A DNA stretch of 64,000 nt, from the NCBI GenBank assembly GCA_037176885.1, contig JAWWNJ010000058.1:1054001-1118000 (forward strand). The letters run 5' to 3'. Made by a program: the position numbers and the translations under genes. This DNA is from Favolaschia claudopus. Its lineage: Eukaryota; Basidiomycota; Agaricomycetes; Agaricales; Mycenaceae. The notes below the pieces were generated by a model. The model saw only the letters and a list, made by a program, of their open reading frames with translations. It did not search any database and was not told the DNA's origin. This document shows, in pieces, positions 1-11,693 of this stretch (position 1 is the stretch's first letter; each line of letters starts with the position of its first letter).

Positions 1-132
1 CAAAATCTATGGAGGTTCACTGTACTCAAAGTTTGATGAATCAAGTCAAGGGCAAATAAGTGCACTGAATCAAGACTTTGATTTTAGAAATATGTACATG
101 GTTTTGGGGCTAGGATACCGTATGTTAACAAG

Positions 133-915
133 TCAATACCAACGCCATTTTCCCCGCTGAAAGAAACGTGTCTGCCCAGGCAGCGGGACATAGTCGGACG
201 CGGTCGTCAGGTCGCAGTGATCCAAAAAATGATTCATCCCCTCCTCGTAGCTCATCTGCACGACTCTCTCCTCCTGAACAACCTTCTCCTTCAAGCGCTG
301 GGGGGTGGACGAACCAGCGCCCCTCCCTTCATCCTCCGACGACGATGTGGTTGCCGAATCTCCCGTCTCGTTGCCCGCGCCGGGATCATCCTCCGCGATC
401 TTGCGTCGCGCAGGTGGCGGCTGCGTTCGGTCAAGCCAAGCTTGGACCCCATGCTCCTTGATGTATTTCCTGTATTGTAGTAGCCATTAATTGGAAGAAA
501 AAGGAGTATGAAAAGAAAGTGAAATGGAGTGAGTTGCTACGCACAGTGCTCGCCGATCCGTTTGTCTACTCGCCAAATGTCCTCCATTCTTGAGTCGGTA
601 GCGCGCGCTGGCGGTGCGTGCCCGCTGCTGATATTGCGACTTCTCCTCGGAACCAGCGGCCAGTGTTGCTCGGCGACTTGGAAGCATGAGAGAAAGAAAT
701 AAGAGAAAGAAGAAAGAGAGGGTGCGTTGGCGAGAAACACACCGCGCCATACGCTCCCGTGCCTTTTCACGAAGTAAATCTTGGTTTCTATATGCCTTGT
801 CGTTGGTGGGGCACGCGGTGAAAGTGGCAGGGGGACCCTAGTACCTTTGGCGGTAGCGCGTTGCGGCTTGAAGCTGGGCCGTCGTCGAGCGACCGTCGAC
901 TGATTTTGAGGGCAT
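133..915 (-). CDS. KDZ-element cargo: small basic protein (N-x-x-LLREKARERM motif)
   Basis: Four exons can be joined in frame: ATG at 913-915, acceptor after CATATAG, a third exon ending at a GTGCGT donor near 543, and a last exon stopping at 133-135. The N-terminus reads RYRQRNQDLLREKARERMAR, a strongly basic motif. It is followed by a second basic segment (ARYRLKNGGHLASRQTDRRA), an acidic serine-rich linker and a C-terminal stretch with no recognised domain. The same N-terminal motif occurs in the cargo gene at 33,608-34,512 of the large transposon further right, in the same position next to a TET/JBP gene, which is the main argument that this is a real gene. The function is unknown. The basic motif suggests nucleic-acid binding, but that is inference. 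Splice sites are read by eye. Confidence 0.6.
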
Positions 916-1411
916 ACTGCCAGTGAATCGACGATTGCGAGGGGACGGGGCCAGATTTGAAGTGTGGTAACCGTGTGATCCAAATTGCGGTGTGGATGTG
1001 AGAGGTCGAGGGACGAAGGTGGTTTATGGTGGAAAGACTATGTATGGATAGCTCAATTAGCTCCAATATCGTGAGCTGAATATACCGATTGAATAAAATC
1101 CCTAAAATCTCACAAAAAAACCAGGCGATGGGGATTCAAGTTCTGATCAACGTTCTCCGCAAGCATTGAGGCACCGGAGTGGTAGATCACTCGCGAGCTC
1201 GTTGTCCGGCGTTTTCGGGATTCGTGAGTTCGTCATACCCGTACGAAGTTCGTCATACCGAAGATGGTCCAAGCAATCGACGACGTTTTTGAGAGCTAAC
1301 TGGGACAAAAATTGACAAATGCGGAGGGGAAAAAGGTTGTTAAGTAAAGAATACATGCGTATAAAGTAATTTAACTCGGTATGAAAGTAATTCGACTTGG
1401 TACTATGCATT

Positions 1412-3200
1412 TCAAAGTGTTTTGACCGGACCTTCCCATACACTGTACATTTTAATCCCCTCCGCCCAGCGCCGTGCGCGGTCCTGCTTGCGACGTTGAT
1501 GTTCGGCAGCCGACGTATGCTTCGACGCGTCCACATCCTTATCCGTCCGGAATCCGTTGTACGCCCAGCGAAACAAGCCCGCGGGGGTATACTGCGTGAA
1601 AGAAAATCTCGTTTCACCCTTCTGAATTTTGACATTGGAGTGACGAAGGATTGCCGATGGGATGAGAATGGTGGCGCCCGGAGGGAAGCGGATGATCAGC
1701 TTGAGGTCCCAAAGCACGAGGTGCCCGCCGCGGTCGGGGTCGAAATCACCCAGTGCGGTGATGGCGCACCATCCCCAGGCGAGGTTGCGGAAGTCGATGT
1801 GCGGGAGGGTGACGGTGATGGGCCCGAAGTTGAATGTAGTGGTCGAGAAGACCGAAAGCTTACGCGGAAGATTGCGGCGGAGTTCGGGATCGTGAGCACA
1901 GACGTCGCTGAATGTGGTGTCGTAAAAGTCGAATAGGTCCTTGGCGAATGCGGCGAAGATCACTGGTGATTGGTGAACGGTTAATTGGATCGCTATACCA
2001 GAAGGTGAAAGTACTCACTATTGGTCCAACCGGCGATGCGTTGAAAAGGCTTGAGCGCGAACAGAGAGGCCAAAGTGGCGAGCGTGTGCGCGGATTGGGA
2101 CACGTTCTGCGGATGAGTTTGGCCCCCACCCATGGAAACGCCGCTGTTCTTGGCTGCGTGTCCACCGCGGCGAGGAGTGGGCTCAGACGCCAAGCGCTTG
2201 CGTTGCCACTTGGGCTTCGTGTAGATGGTGATAGCGGCGGCCTCCATTGCCTTAGCTGCTGGGACGGCTACCTCTGTTTGCCAATTCCTCCCGGGCTGAT
2301 CGTCGGGAAAACCTGCGAGGCAGAGCAAGATCTGACGATCCGCATCCACGAGCGGCGTTGGCTCCCTGACGTAAGAGCGGAATTAGAAGAGTGAGGAAAG
2401 AGAGGTGGAGAAAAGGCGTACCCATCCCATTCGTAGACGCGCATATCCGGATCTTTAGCTAACAGAGCCTTGAGGTCGAAATGACGAGGATCGTCCTCAT
2501 CCTGTCGAACGGCTTGCCAGCCGGATGAGGCGATTGGAGCGTGAAAAGGCGTCTTGAATTTGAGGTGAAGGTCGATCTTGATGGGCGTAGCGCGGCGGAC
2601 GCGTAGCGCGGCGACGCCCTTCAAGCGGACGGCAGCGTGGACGCGACGCTGCTCGCGCACGTCGCGGCGAGCGCGGCGGTCCTTGGCGTGCTTTTTCAAC
2701 AACCTGCGAGCCTTCACCTCGGCGGCGGTGGCCTTGGGGCGGGATGGCGCAGGTACCGGGCGGGCGCAGCGAATGATAGAGCCGGGCATCGCACCGGTGG
2801 GCGGCGTAGGTCGGGGTGGCTGCCCAGGGCGTGGGATGCGGATAATGGAGCCGACGGGGGCTGCGGAGGAGCTGGGGAATAGCGAGTTGCCGGGGATGGT
2901 GGGACGCTCCTGCGGAGGCGCTGGCGCTGGTGATGCTAACGGCTTTGTTTCCACCTCCTCAACCTCCTCGTCACTGAGAGCCTCGTCGTCAGACTCGACG
3001 TCAGAGTCGGGGCCTTCGTCTCGGCGAGCGAGGAGATCGTTGAGGCGTATATGTGGAAGCGATATAGCTACGGACGCGAACGGACTGAACTCCGCGCCCG
3101 AGCGTGTACGACGTCCTTGAAAAGTCGAAGTCAGCTCACGGATTGTGCGAGAGGGAGAACGCGATGGGGATGCTTTCGGCGGCTCCAGGGTCGGAGCCGC
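1412..3200 (-). CDS. TET/JBP-family Fe(II)/2-oxoglutarate dioxygenase, KDZ-associated
   Basis: The C-terminal exon (1,963-1,412) carries the double-stranded beta-helix core of the fungal TET/JBP family: HIDFRN supplies the HxD iron ligands, GGHLVLWDLK follows, RHSN supplies the distal histidine, and RFSFTQYTPAGLFRW holds the 2-oxoglutarate-binding arginine. Upstream exons join in phase: one ends RIAGWTN before a GTGAGT donor near 2,030, and one ends VYEWDG before GTACGC near 2,422. The earliest readable part (TRSGAEFSPF, about 3,100) matches TRSGAEYSPL at the start of the second TET/JBP gene at 34,888-36,570. The true start codon was not resolved. Known members of this family oxidise 5-methylcytosine or thymine in DNA. 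All key residues are present, so the enzyme looks intact. It is divergent from the KDZ transposase at 3,604, with about 400 bp between them. Confidence 0.85.
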
Positions 3201-3603
3201 GTACTCGCGCGCGCCAGAGGAACCCGCTTACCTCCTGGGTGAGACATTCCTCCTTCTCAGCCACGGTTGGGGGACTTGGGGTTTAGCAGGGGGTTTGGAC
3301 TTGAAAGGTGTTTTTGGAGGCGAGGGGTGAAAGGCGTTTTTGTAGGTGAAAGGAATTAAAGTCGTCCATGTGCTGATGCTGGTCGTCTTGAAAGGGATGC
3401 CGAAATTTTGATTGATTCAACCCCATGGGTGGAGACTGGAGTGCAGCAGAGCGGAGATCGATGAGGGGCGGCGAGGGTAAACAGGTTCCGAGATGTTTGA
3501 GGGAGTGAGGACTTGGCAGAATTTCGAGTCCCAAGATGACGGCATTGATTGATGATCAGCAATCGCTGATTTCTCTTGACGCGTACACCTGGCTAAACGG
3601 AAA

Positions 3604-6600
3604 ATGGGTCGACGTGGTAAACAGCTTCGCGGGGCTCAACGCATGGCGGACGAGTATGTTATCACCACCACCGTCGCGGAATTCCTTGGTCCAACACCGG
3701 AGGCACCCGTCGACACGATCGTTGAGCAAGTCTCAGCTGATGGTCGACGCGTCCGCCCGGAAGTGATTCCCGTTGAGCCACCCTCGCCTGTCAAAAGGGC
3801 GCGTATCAGCGCTCAAGATTCGGCCGCACCGACTTGGAATGCAGACCCGTTGCCGTTTGAGCCTGAGGGCTTGAATGGCGAGCGCTACGACATGGAATTA
3901 GGTGGATTCTTTCTACCCAAGCCGGCCAAGCGTGCAAAGAAACCTTTCAAACCCTCGGTGCGTATCTTCCGTAGTAACTATGCAGCATCTTGACAACTGA
4001 CCCACATTATTTGCAGGATCAAGTCCTCTATGATTTCCGACCTCTACGCGACGAGTATCTTCTGGAACTCCTTCGCATGGATGGTTGTGGCGACGCCTCT
4101 GAAGAGCACTGCCCTACGCCTGGATGCGACGCTACGCCCACCATTCGCTGCACTCAATGCTTCGGCGGTTTGCTGTACTGTACTACGTGCTGCAAGGACC
4201 TCCACTCGTTAAATCCGCTTCATATTATTGAGGTACGTTGTAATCCTACTATCTTCCTTGACCTCCGTTGATTTTGCTGTTCAGCGATGGAACGGTGTTT
4301 TCTTCGAGCGGGTGTCCCTCAAGGACCTGGGGCTACGTATTCAGTTGGGACATGCCGGTTGCCATCGCCCACAAGCTGGCCACCGGAACTTTGTTGTTTT
4401 GGACGTCGGGGGCATCCACGAGGTTGCCGTGGACTTCTGTGGATGCGACCAGGAGTCCGAAATGGGGCTACACCGGACCCAAATCCTCCGGCGGGGGTGG
4501 TTTCCGGCAACGCATAACGATCCAAGAACGGCGATGACTTTCCGACTGCTCGACGTGTACCTGACACAAACACTCCAGGCCAAGACGACGGCGTTTGACT
4601 ACTACACGACGTTGGAGAAGTTGATGGCGGGCGCGGGGCAGGCGTTGCCCAGACGCTATCGGGAATTTTTGCGGGTGACACGCCTCTATCGTCATCTGCT
4701 GATGCTGAAGAGAGGTGGACGTGGGCATGCGTCGAGCGGTGTGAGCGGCACAACGGCGGGGGAGCTGGCAATACGATGCCCCGCATGCCCACGTCCGGAA
4801 GTGAATCTGCCGGAGGGCTGGGAGGACGCGCCGCCGGAGACGAGGTTTGTTTCATTATATTCATACCATACACGCTCCCCTTACAATTTTGCCAGGTTCA
4901 TATACGTGATGTTCCTCGCCCTCGACGCTTGCTTTCGCCTCAAGCGTCGTTTAGTCTCCAGTGACCTCCGCGATCCGGGGCTGGGTACAGGCTGGGCTTA
5001 TTTCGTCGAGCCCGGGCCTTATCGCGAGTTCTTGCTGACGGTGACTGATCAGGAGGAGGTACGCGATAAAATAATATGTCTGGATTGTACTGACTCACCT
5101 TTAGATGAGCACATGTAGCGGTTTGGCCGCCTTAGATTATGCCAATACGAAGTTCTCAAGAGGCTATAGCGTGACGGGTGTGGGCATGGGGGTTTGCGCC
5201 CGCCATGAATTTGTGCAGCCGACGGGGGTTGGGGACCTGCAAAAAGGAGAGAGGTGTGTTGTTATTTCGTTATCCTCGTTGCTGCGATATCTCATAGACC
5301 GGTTCTGCAGGTACGCAAACATGGATTATGTTTTTGCGTCGTTCATGCGGTGGATCAATGCCAATCTGCGGAAGATCGTTTCGTACGATATTGTGTGTCA
5401 ATGGTTCAAGAAGCTCCGCGAGCGGCTCCGAGACCTTCCCCCGCTCGTTCGCCTCCATATCATCATGGAGTTCTACAAGTTCGTCATCCCAAAAATGCAT
5501 ATACACGCCCACATCCTCCTATGTCAACTCCTGTTTTCCCTGAACTTCCTTCCTGGCGCCGGCCAGACAGATGGTGAGGGTATTGAGCGCCCTTGGGCGA
5601 ACCTCGGTGGCGTCGCGACCAGCACGCGCGAGATGGGTCCGGGCTCCCGGCACGACGTCTTGGACGATCATTTCGGGTGGTGGAACTGGTGGAAGTTAGT
5701 CGGCATAGGTGAGTATCCCCCCGCTTGCTTTGTCGGACGGATCTCTGACTGACTTTAATTGAAAGCGGCCTTGATTCGCAAGCGCCTCGACAACGCTAAG
5801 CGCGAGCGTATTATTCAAGAAGATTCGTTCAACGCTTTCACTGCGGAGCAGAGGGAGCGGGTGCCGGATTGGGAGAGGATGGTGTGCGACTACGAGCGCG
5901 ACCCCGCGGGCAACAAAAACCCATATGAGGTCAAGACCTCAGGTATGCTCAATCTCTTACCATCGCCCACTTATTGATCTGTTTCTTCTAGCTTTGAAGG
6001 AAGCCGATGTGCGGCTACGTTTGGCGGAGGGAGAGGCTGCCTCGGTGGAGCGAGGGGTCCCCGCTCTTCACGACGTGAGCCCCAGTACCTTCATCTTTGC
6101 TGGGTTGGATCTTGAGGACGAGCAGTGAGTTTTGTTTCATTCCATCCAGGTTACAGTCTAACGAGTTATAGGCGGCGACTTCGCGTACAGGTTGCGTTAA
6201 AGAAAGCGGGCACCACCACGCAGAAGATAGATCTCCTCTCCATGCGACGCAAACTCAGCCGCGGCATCGCACGGTTTCGCAAATTACAAGCGACCTACAC
6301 CCCCGGCGCTCTGCAAGCTCTCTCTCGTCGTGCCGCCGCCCCAGACGAAGTACCGGAGAGTACCCCTTTGATGCTGCCTTCCGCGCTCACTCGACAGGAG
6401 CGCGAGGCAGGCTGCATTTCGGGGGTCCAACATATTGAGCGGCTCGCTCGGGACGCACAGTGCTCGGAGGCGCTGATGAAGCTCCGCAATCAACTTCACA
6501 TCAAGAGCCGATTTTGCACTTACAAAGAACTCCATGCGCGACACCAAGGAGCGAATACCCGCGCGCGCAATCTGGTCGCACGAAACGAGAGCAAAATACG

Positions 6601-7396
6601 CCTGCACTCGGAGAAGTACCAAGCCGCTTGGGAGGCGTTGTGGTTGTTAGCGGAGAAAGATGTGTCCAAAGTGGGATGGAAGAGGCTGAGGCGTGAGGAC
6701 GTTAGGACGATGGAGGACCCCGAGGAGCTGTCGCAGCGCCAGGCGCTGCGAAAGCGTCAGGCGCAGCGGCGTCGGGAGAAGCTCCAAAGGATGATGGATG
6801 AGGGCGAAAGTTTGGATCCAAGCGAGCTTGCCTCGGACGTGGACGTTGATGAGGGAGTAGAGGAGGACGCCGAGGACGAGATGGTGGTCAACACTGCAGA
6901 GAACGTGCGCGAGGTGTCCTGGATCTGGTTGGGGGCGGGGAAGACGGGGACGGATGCGGAGCTTGAAGATGCGCTGCGGATTGAGTGGACGAAAGCGCGG
7001 GCACGGAGCCGGAGATGGAAGGAGGAAGTTCTCTTACTGGAAGAGGAGTACCGCCGTGTACTGGTCTCTTTCGAGTATGAGGCGGGTAGGTGGGAGGCGC
7101 GTGCAAAGGAAATAAAGGTGGGGGTGGTCGAGGTCGGTTTCGCTCAAGGGGCCATTGCATACGCCTTGAAACAGGCGGCCGTATATCGGGACCTCGCGAC
7201 GAGGGCCACCGTGACCATGACGGAGATCCATCAAGGTCGCGGTCGCAAGCGGCTCGCGGGGGCGGGGTCCGCCAGGGCACCAGGGGATGACGAAAGCGAC
7301 AGCGACGAAGACGAGGACAGCGATGAAGACGGCGACGGCGATGGCGACGGTGAGAACGGGGGTGGCGCGGCGAGCGAGGACGAGGGGGACGAGTAG
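3604..7396 (+). CDS. KDZ transposase, CxC2 cysteine-cluster type
   Basis: Nine exons join in frame (3604-3957, 4017-4232, 4285-4844, 4896-5058, 5105-5253, 5311-5708, 5766-5942, 5992-6124, 6172-7396), giving 3,375 nt and 1,124 residues. After a short N-terminus comes a zinc-binding cluster (CPTPGCDA, CTQCFGG, CTTCCKDLH), then DVGGIHEVAVDFCGC of the CxC2 domain. The KDZ RNase H-like core follows, with LDACFRLKRR (first acidic residue), YDIVCQWFKK and GEGIERPWANLG (late acidic residue). The C-terminus is a long charged coiled-coil-like region ending in an Asp/Ser/Gly tail. No frame break was found. These proteins mobilise large fungal DNA transposons. The start at 3,604 is chosen because the 3,536 frame does not join the next exon. 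The element's left end is outside the window and its right end was not located. Confidence 0.9.
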
Positions 7397-7439
7397 GGCG
7401 GGATGATTCGGACGGCGGGTGCTGGCTCGGACATTTGCG

Positions 7440-7563
7440 AAGCGCCTTAGGCGCTTCATTTATTCCATTTAATGCTTATTTACGTGGAGGCGCCTTTGGC
7501 GCCTACTCTATTGTTTATTTAAATGATTTAAATGTGATTTACTCGTAGGCGCCTGAGGCGCCT
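7440..7563. repeat. Three spaced GGCGCC palindromes downstream of KDZ transposase
   Basis: Three 17-bp palindromes lie just 3' of the transposase stop at 7,440-7,456 (AAGCGCCTTAGGCGCTT), 7,488-7,504 (AGGCGCCTTTGGCGCCT) and 7,547-7,563 (AGGCGCCTGAGGCGCCT). They are set in AT-rich DNA at intervals of about 48 and 59 bp. They may be subterminal transposase-binding sites or hairpins in the 3' UTR. The role is not known. Confidence 0.7.
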
Positions 7564-10500
7564 GTTCCAATGTATTTATTTTTGAGGATTTTTTGCTGTT
7601 TGGGCTAATGCCGAGCAATGCCGGGTCCATCACATCATAAATTACAGTCCCAATCATTTGTGCCGTCGGCTTCAGGGGTTTGGAGTGATGTGAAGGGATG
7701 CCGGGCTTGCCGGACGACACCCCTGATATCAAACAGGGCCAATACCTTCCGTATAGGGTTACCAACGAGTTTTTGCAAAAGACGTGTGACCATATCAATA
7801 ACGTTTTGCAAAAACTCACCAATATGAGGTGGATATGATTCCCACGCCCCTTGTCCTTTTCCTCGACGTTGTCCTCGTCTTCCGGCGACCACGCTTCCGC
7901 TCCGCGCTATCAACATGACGCGTATCCACACATAGAAGGAGACTCACCGTCGACATCAACCGCTCTAAATGCCACCCCGAATCGTGTGGCACAGTGGGCT
8001 GATGGTCTTCTCCCGGCACCGACATTTTGGTGACACCGAGTTTCGTTTGCACTGCAGAAGGAGTAGAATGTTGTTTGCTACGAGACTGCTCAGAGCCTAC
8101 AAGGTGCGTTTGGGGGTTTCTGGAATGCATACCCCGCTGACCTTATTCCTCGATCAGTTGAAGTGTTTTTCTGACTCTTGCTTGTGTATCGTTAGAGCCG
8201 CCCGCCCTACTCGGTATTTCTATCCACTACGTCAACTCATAGCATCTGGAGCTCTCATCTATGACGAGACCTCGACACTCCTTGTCGAATCCCTCCCTTC
8301 ATTCTCGCGTTTACACTATTGCAAGTAAGGCTTGATCAACCCTTTCTTCTTCTCCATCTCTTTCAAAACTCGTAACTTATCCCTATTGCTTTTTTTTCAG
8401 GTCTCCAGCGTTGCCACCACCAGCGATGGCTCGTCGCCTCGATTGATGCTCCGCAACGGCCTCCCCGTTGGCGGTGGAGGTGTACGCAATACAGACGAAT
8501 GTGTCTGCCTAATGCGACGGCGAGTTCGTCCTCCATCGAGCCCGCCACCATGCCGCAGCATTGCACCCCGGCCATCGAGATCCTCGTGCTGGTATGTGCT
8601 TGTTTTCTTCTCTTGTGGTGCGCGGCGTCATCCAACAACGCCACGATCGTTCTTCCTGTGCTCCGCCTTTGCTTTGGGCGCACAATCCAAAGAGCCTCTT
8701 CTTCACATTTCCCAGCCCCGCGATACGGGTGCACTCGCGGTGCCGTTCCTTTTTCTTTTTCTCTTCTCTATCCTCCTTTTTCTCTTCTCTTTATCTACGC
8801 AATCCACTTCAGCCCTCCGTTCGCCGCCGTACTCGGGCATACGCGCTCGGATTCCCCCTCTTCGGCGTGGATCTAGAGGATCTTGTGCCCAGCCGACGGC
8901 ATTCCGGGGTTGGGCTTGGTGCCCAGCTTTGGATATATCATAAGTTCGTTGTTATGTGGGAGGTCGAGGCGAGCAGTCGGTTAGTTGAGCTTGAGTTCGG
9001 CGCGCAGCTCGTGTATACGAGGGAGGCAAGGCGAGCTGGCCATCTGGATGTCGGGGCGGGCTCGACGATTGACGCGGTGAGGTACGAAGCCAGGGAGACG
9101 GCGCGGCGGCGGCCAAGGTGCTCGGCTGTCCTCGTCTGCGTGAAAGGTCGGACTAGGGCCGTGGTATCGTGCCAGCGATCGGCGTCGATGGCGATCGATG
9201 AGCAAAGGAAAACAAACCCGTCATCGTAGGCCGCCTGACTCATCGTGGAAGTGAGTTCGTCGTGATGGCATCGCTCACCTGTTTTTTCTTTCCTCCTTCC
9301 TCCACCACCACTGCCCCCGATCTCCGTATCTTTTCTTCTGTTTCCTTCCCGTGCCTCCCTTCTTGTGTTTTCCTGTCTTCTCCCCCCACCACTCTCAACG
9401 CTGACGCCTTTATTCTTCGGATGCATAGGCACCCTGAGGCTTCTCTCTACTTGCTCGTTTCTCTTGCCTCACGTTTCGAGCGCCGATCTTGTACTCGGCC
9501 CCGTTTTTCTCCTCGCCGAGATCCCGCTCCCTTGCTGCTTCTTCATCTTCCTATCTCTTGCCACCTCACACTGGCGCCGCACATCATTCTCTCTTGGACT
9601 TCCCACGAACACTGCCTACTTCTGCGAGGATGTCGGGCTACGGTGTCGGCTGCTCGTAATCGAGCTGCTCAGCGCGCAGCATTAGTCGATGCGGCGAGGC
9701 AGGAGCGGATGCGGATGTGGAAGCGCTATCGACTGCGGGCGAAAGGGTTAAGGAACGGCGTGAACATATCGTCCTGGTAAAATCTTCAGGTCGGCATGGA
9801 TGACGGCGATCGGGCGGCGGGGGCGTGGTGAATGCAAGAATGTCTGACCCGCGTCATTCTCTGCACACAATCGATGTGGTGCGGTGGGGATGACGGGACA
9901 GCGATGGAATCCAGCGTCAGCGACGAAGACGCACCCTATGTCGTCGTACGTGGAATACTCTATCAAGGACGAGTTTTTTCCCCGTTCGCGTTCTCCCACA
10001 TACGACCGGTCCCCATCTCTTTGCTTCTCTTCCCCGTCTCTTCTCCTTTTAGTCTTTCCTTCTTTCCTCTTTCCTCCCTCCTACTCTCATCTTCCTCTGC
10101 TTTCCCCCCTGCCCCCTTTCCCCTTCTACCTTATTCTAATGCTTACTTGTTCTCTTTTCTTCCATTCAGATTTAGACGACATGAAGAATCTGTGGCTCAC
10201 TGATGAGCTGCCGCCGCCGACACACGAAGATGGAGGCTCCGATGGTGGTTTTGAAGGCGTGCGGTGGAGAGAGGGGAAGCTAGGGTGCGCAGGTGTAGAC
10301 TATGTGCCGACAACGATGGCGGTGGGCGTAGACGGAGCGTGGGGGTGGAGGTAAGTGGGGTGATCGTTGCTATGACTTGCAGATTGCAGATTGCGGGGCG
10401 GGATGCGATTGGTGTGCGCGGGCGTACGGAGCAGACGGGTGCGGTTTCGCAGTGCAGCACGAAGGGGAGTTGGAAGCAAGGCTTTCGGATTCAGAGACGG

Positions 10501-11410
10501 GGTGTTGGTGCGTTCGGACAGGGTGCACGGTTTGGAGCCATCCGGAAAGCGGAGAACCGGGATGAATGCGAGCTTGGAGCGGGGAGTTCTGGGTGCAAAT
10601 CATGGAGAGGGCTCCAGCCGAGCTGGCGGGTGGAAGCCGATATAGCGCGCAGAAAGATAACGGAGCGGATGTGCAGCGACCTTGCAGTATGGCTTAGCCG
10701 TCGCAGCTTGTGCTCGAGGGCCCGCCTGATTTTCCCGTTCTCTTTTCTTCCTTCTCTTTCTGCTTCTTTGTTCGGGACGGGGATGTATACATGTGACCTA
10801 TCAATCAGACAGTCTCGTCGTTTCCTACAGTCGAAAGGTGTTGCCCGCGTTCCATGCGTGAAGTTGAAGGGACTGGTGTGGGGTGCGGAGGTCGTGTCTC
10901 GGAGTGTCGCAACATTTGATTAAGACGAGTTAGCTCATACCAATCAGTGATCACGGGCTGAACTATGAGAGGACGCTGAGGTCGGCAAGGTCGATCTTCC
11001 TCGATCTTATGACGTGGTGGTGGTAAGTTTTGGGGTTGTTGGAGGGAACTGGGCACCGCGACTTGCACTGTCCGGATTAGAGGGTTTGCGAGCCCGCACG
11101 AAGCCCGCCGGTGGTATTGGTGACAATGTTAGTGTTGCCGGGGTTTGGTTAGGTTCGGTTTTTTTGCCAACAATTCGCTACAGGTTCGGTAGAATCAGAC
11201 AGGCAATAAGTAGTCATCAAAGCACACTGATTCCACACAGTGCGCCGTGCTGAAGGCAAGCAATGGGCTCAATGAAAGAGCTCTCTGTCGCCAACCCGAC
11301 TGGCGACGAGCAGGGATGTTGCAAAAACAATGGCTGCTAACACCAGACATTCTGTGGACTACATTACATACAGACACAAGATTTATCTCGTTTTCTGACG
11401 AGTGAATTAG
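7564..11410. other. Gene-poor stretch, no resolved gene
   Basis: No reading frame here has recognisable domains or a consistent exon chain. There are long CT-rich tracts (about 8,740-8,815, 9,270-9,400 and 10,015-10,165) that produce many spurious frames. An imperfect inverted repeat built on TTTTGCAAAA lies at 7,769-7,813. Near 9,650-9,770 the plus strand reads a basic peptide containing AARQERMRMWKRYRLRAKG, faintly like the basic motif of the KDZ cargo genes, so part of this region may be a decayed transposon fragment. The right end of the KDZ element in 1-7.6 kb should lie here but was not identified. Confidence 0.4.
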
Positions 11411-11693
11411 TTAGTCAAGAGTTAATGTTTTGCATGATGTCTTAGTGATTCTACCTATTCTATGAGGGGACACTAAGGAGAAGGAAGAGGGTGGACCTAA
11501 TTGGATGATTTTTAAAAAATAAATGCATTGTACAATGGTTGGTGGGGAATTCAAAAGTACAAGAAAGACAAACAGTAACAGAAAAGTTAGTATATTGCAA
11601 GGGAACAGTTTATCTACTATTAAACTTGTCTGCTGCCCAGATATATTGATACCCATGGAGCCAAGAAAACAAAGATCATAACTGGAAGGCCAA

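Noticed and set aside
4319..4873. Minus-strand frame inside the KDZ transposase
   Set aside because: It lies antisense to the conserved CxC2/KDZ exon and has no domain of its own.
8332..10203. Ser/Phe/Leu/Pro-rich plus-strand frames
   Set aside because: They arise from CT-rich tracts; there is no domain and no coherent exon chain.
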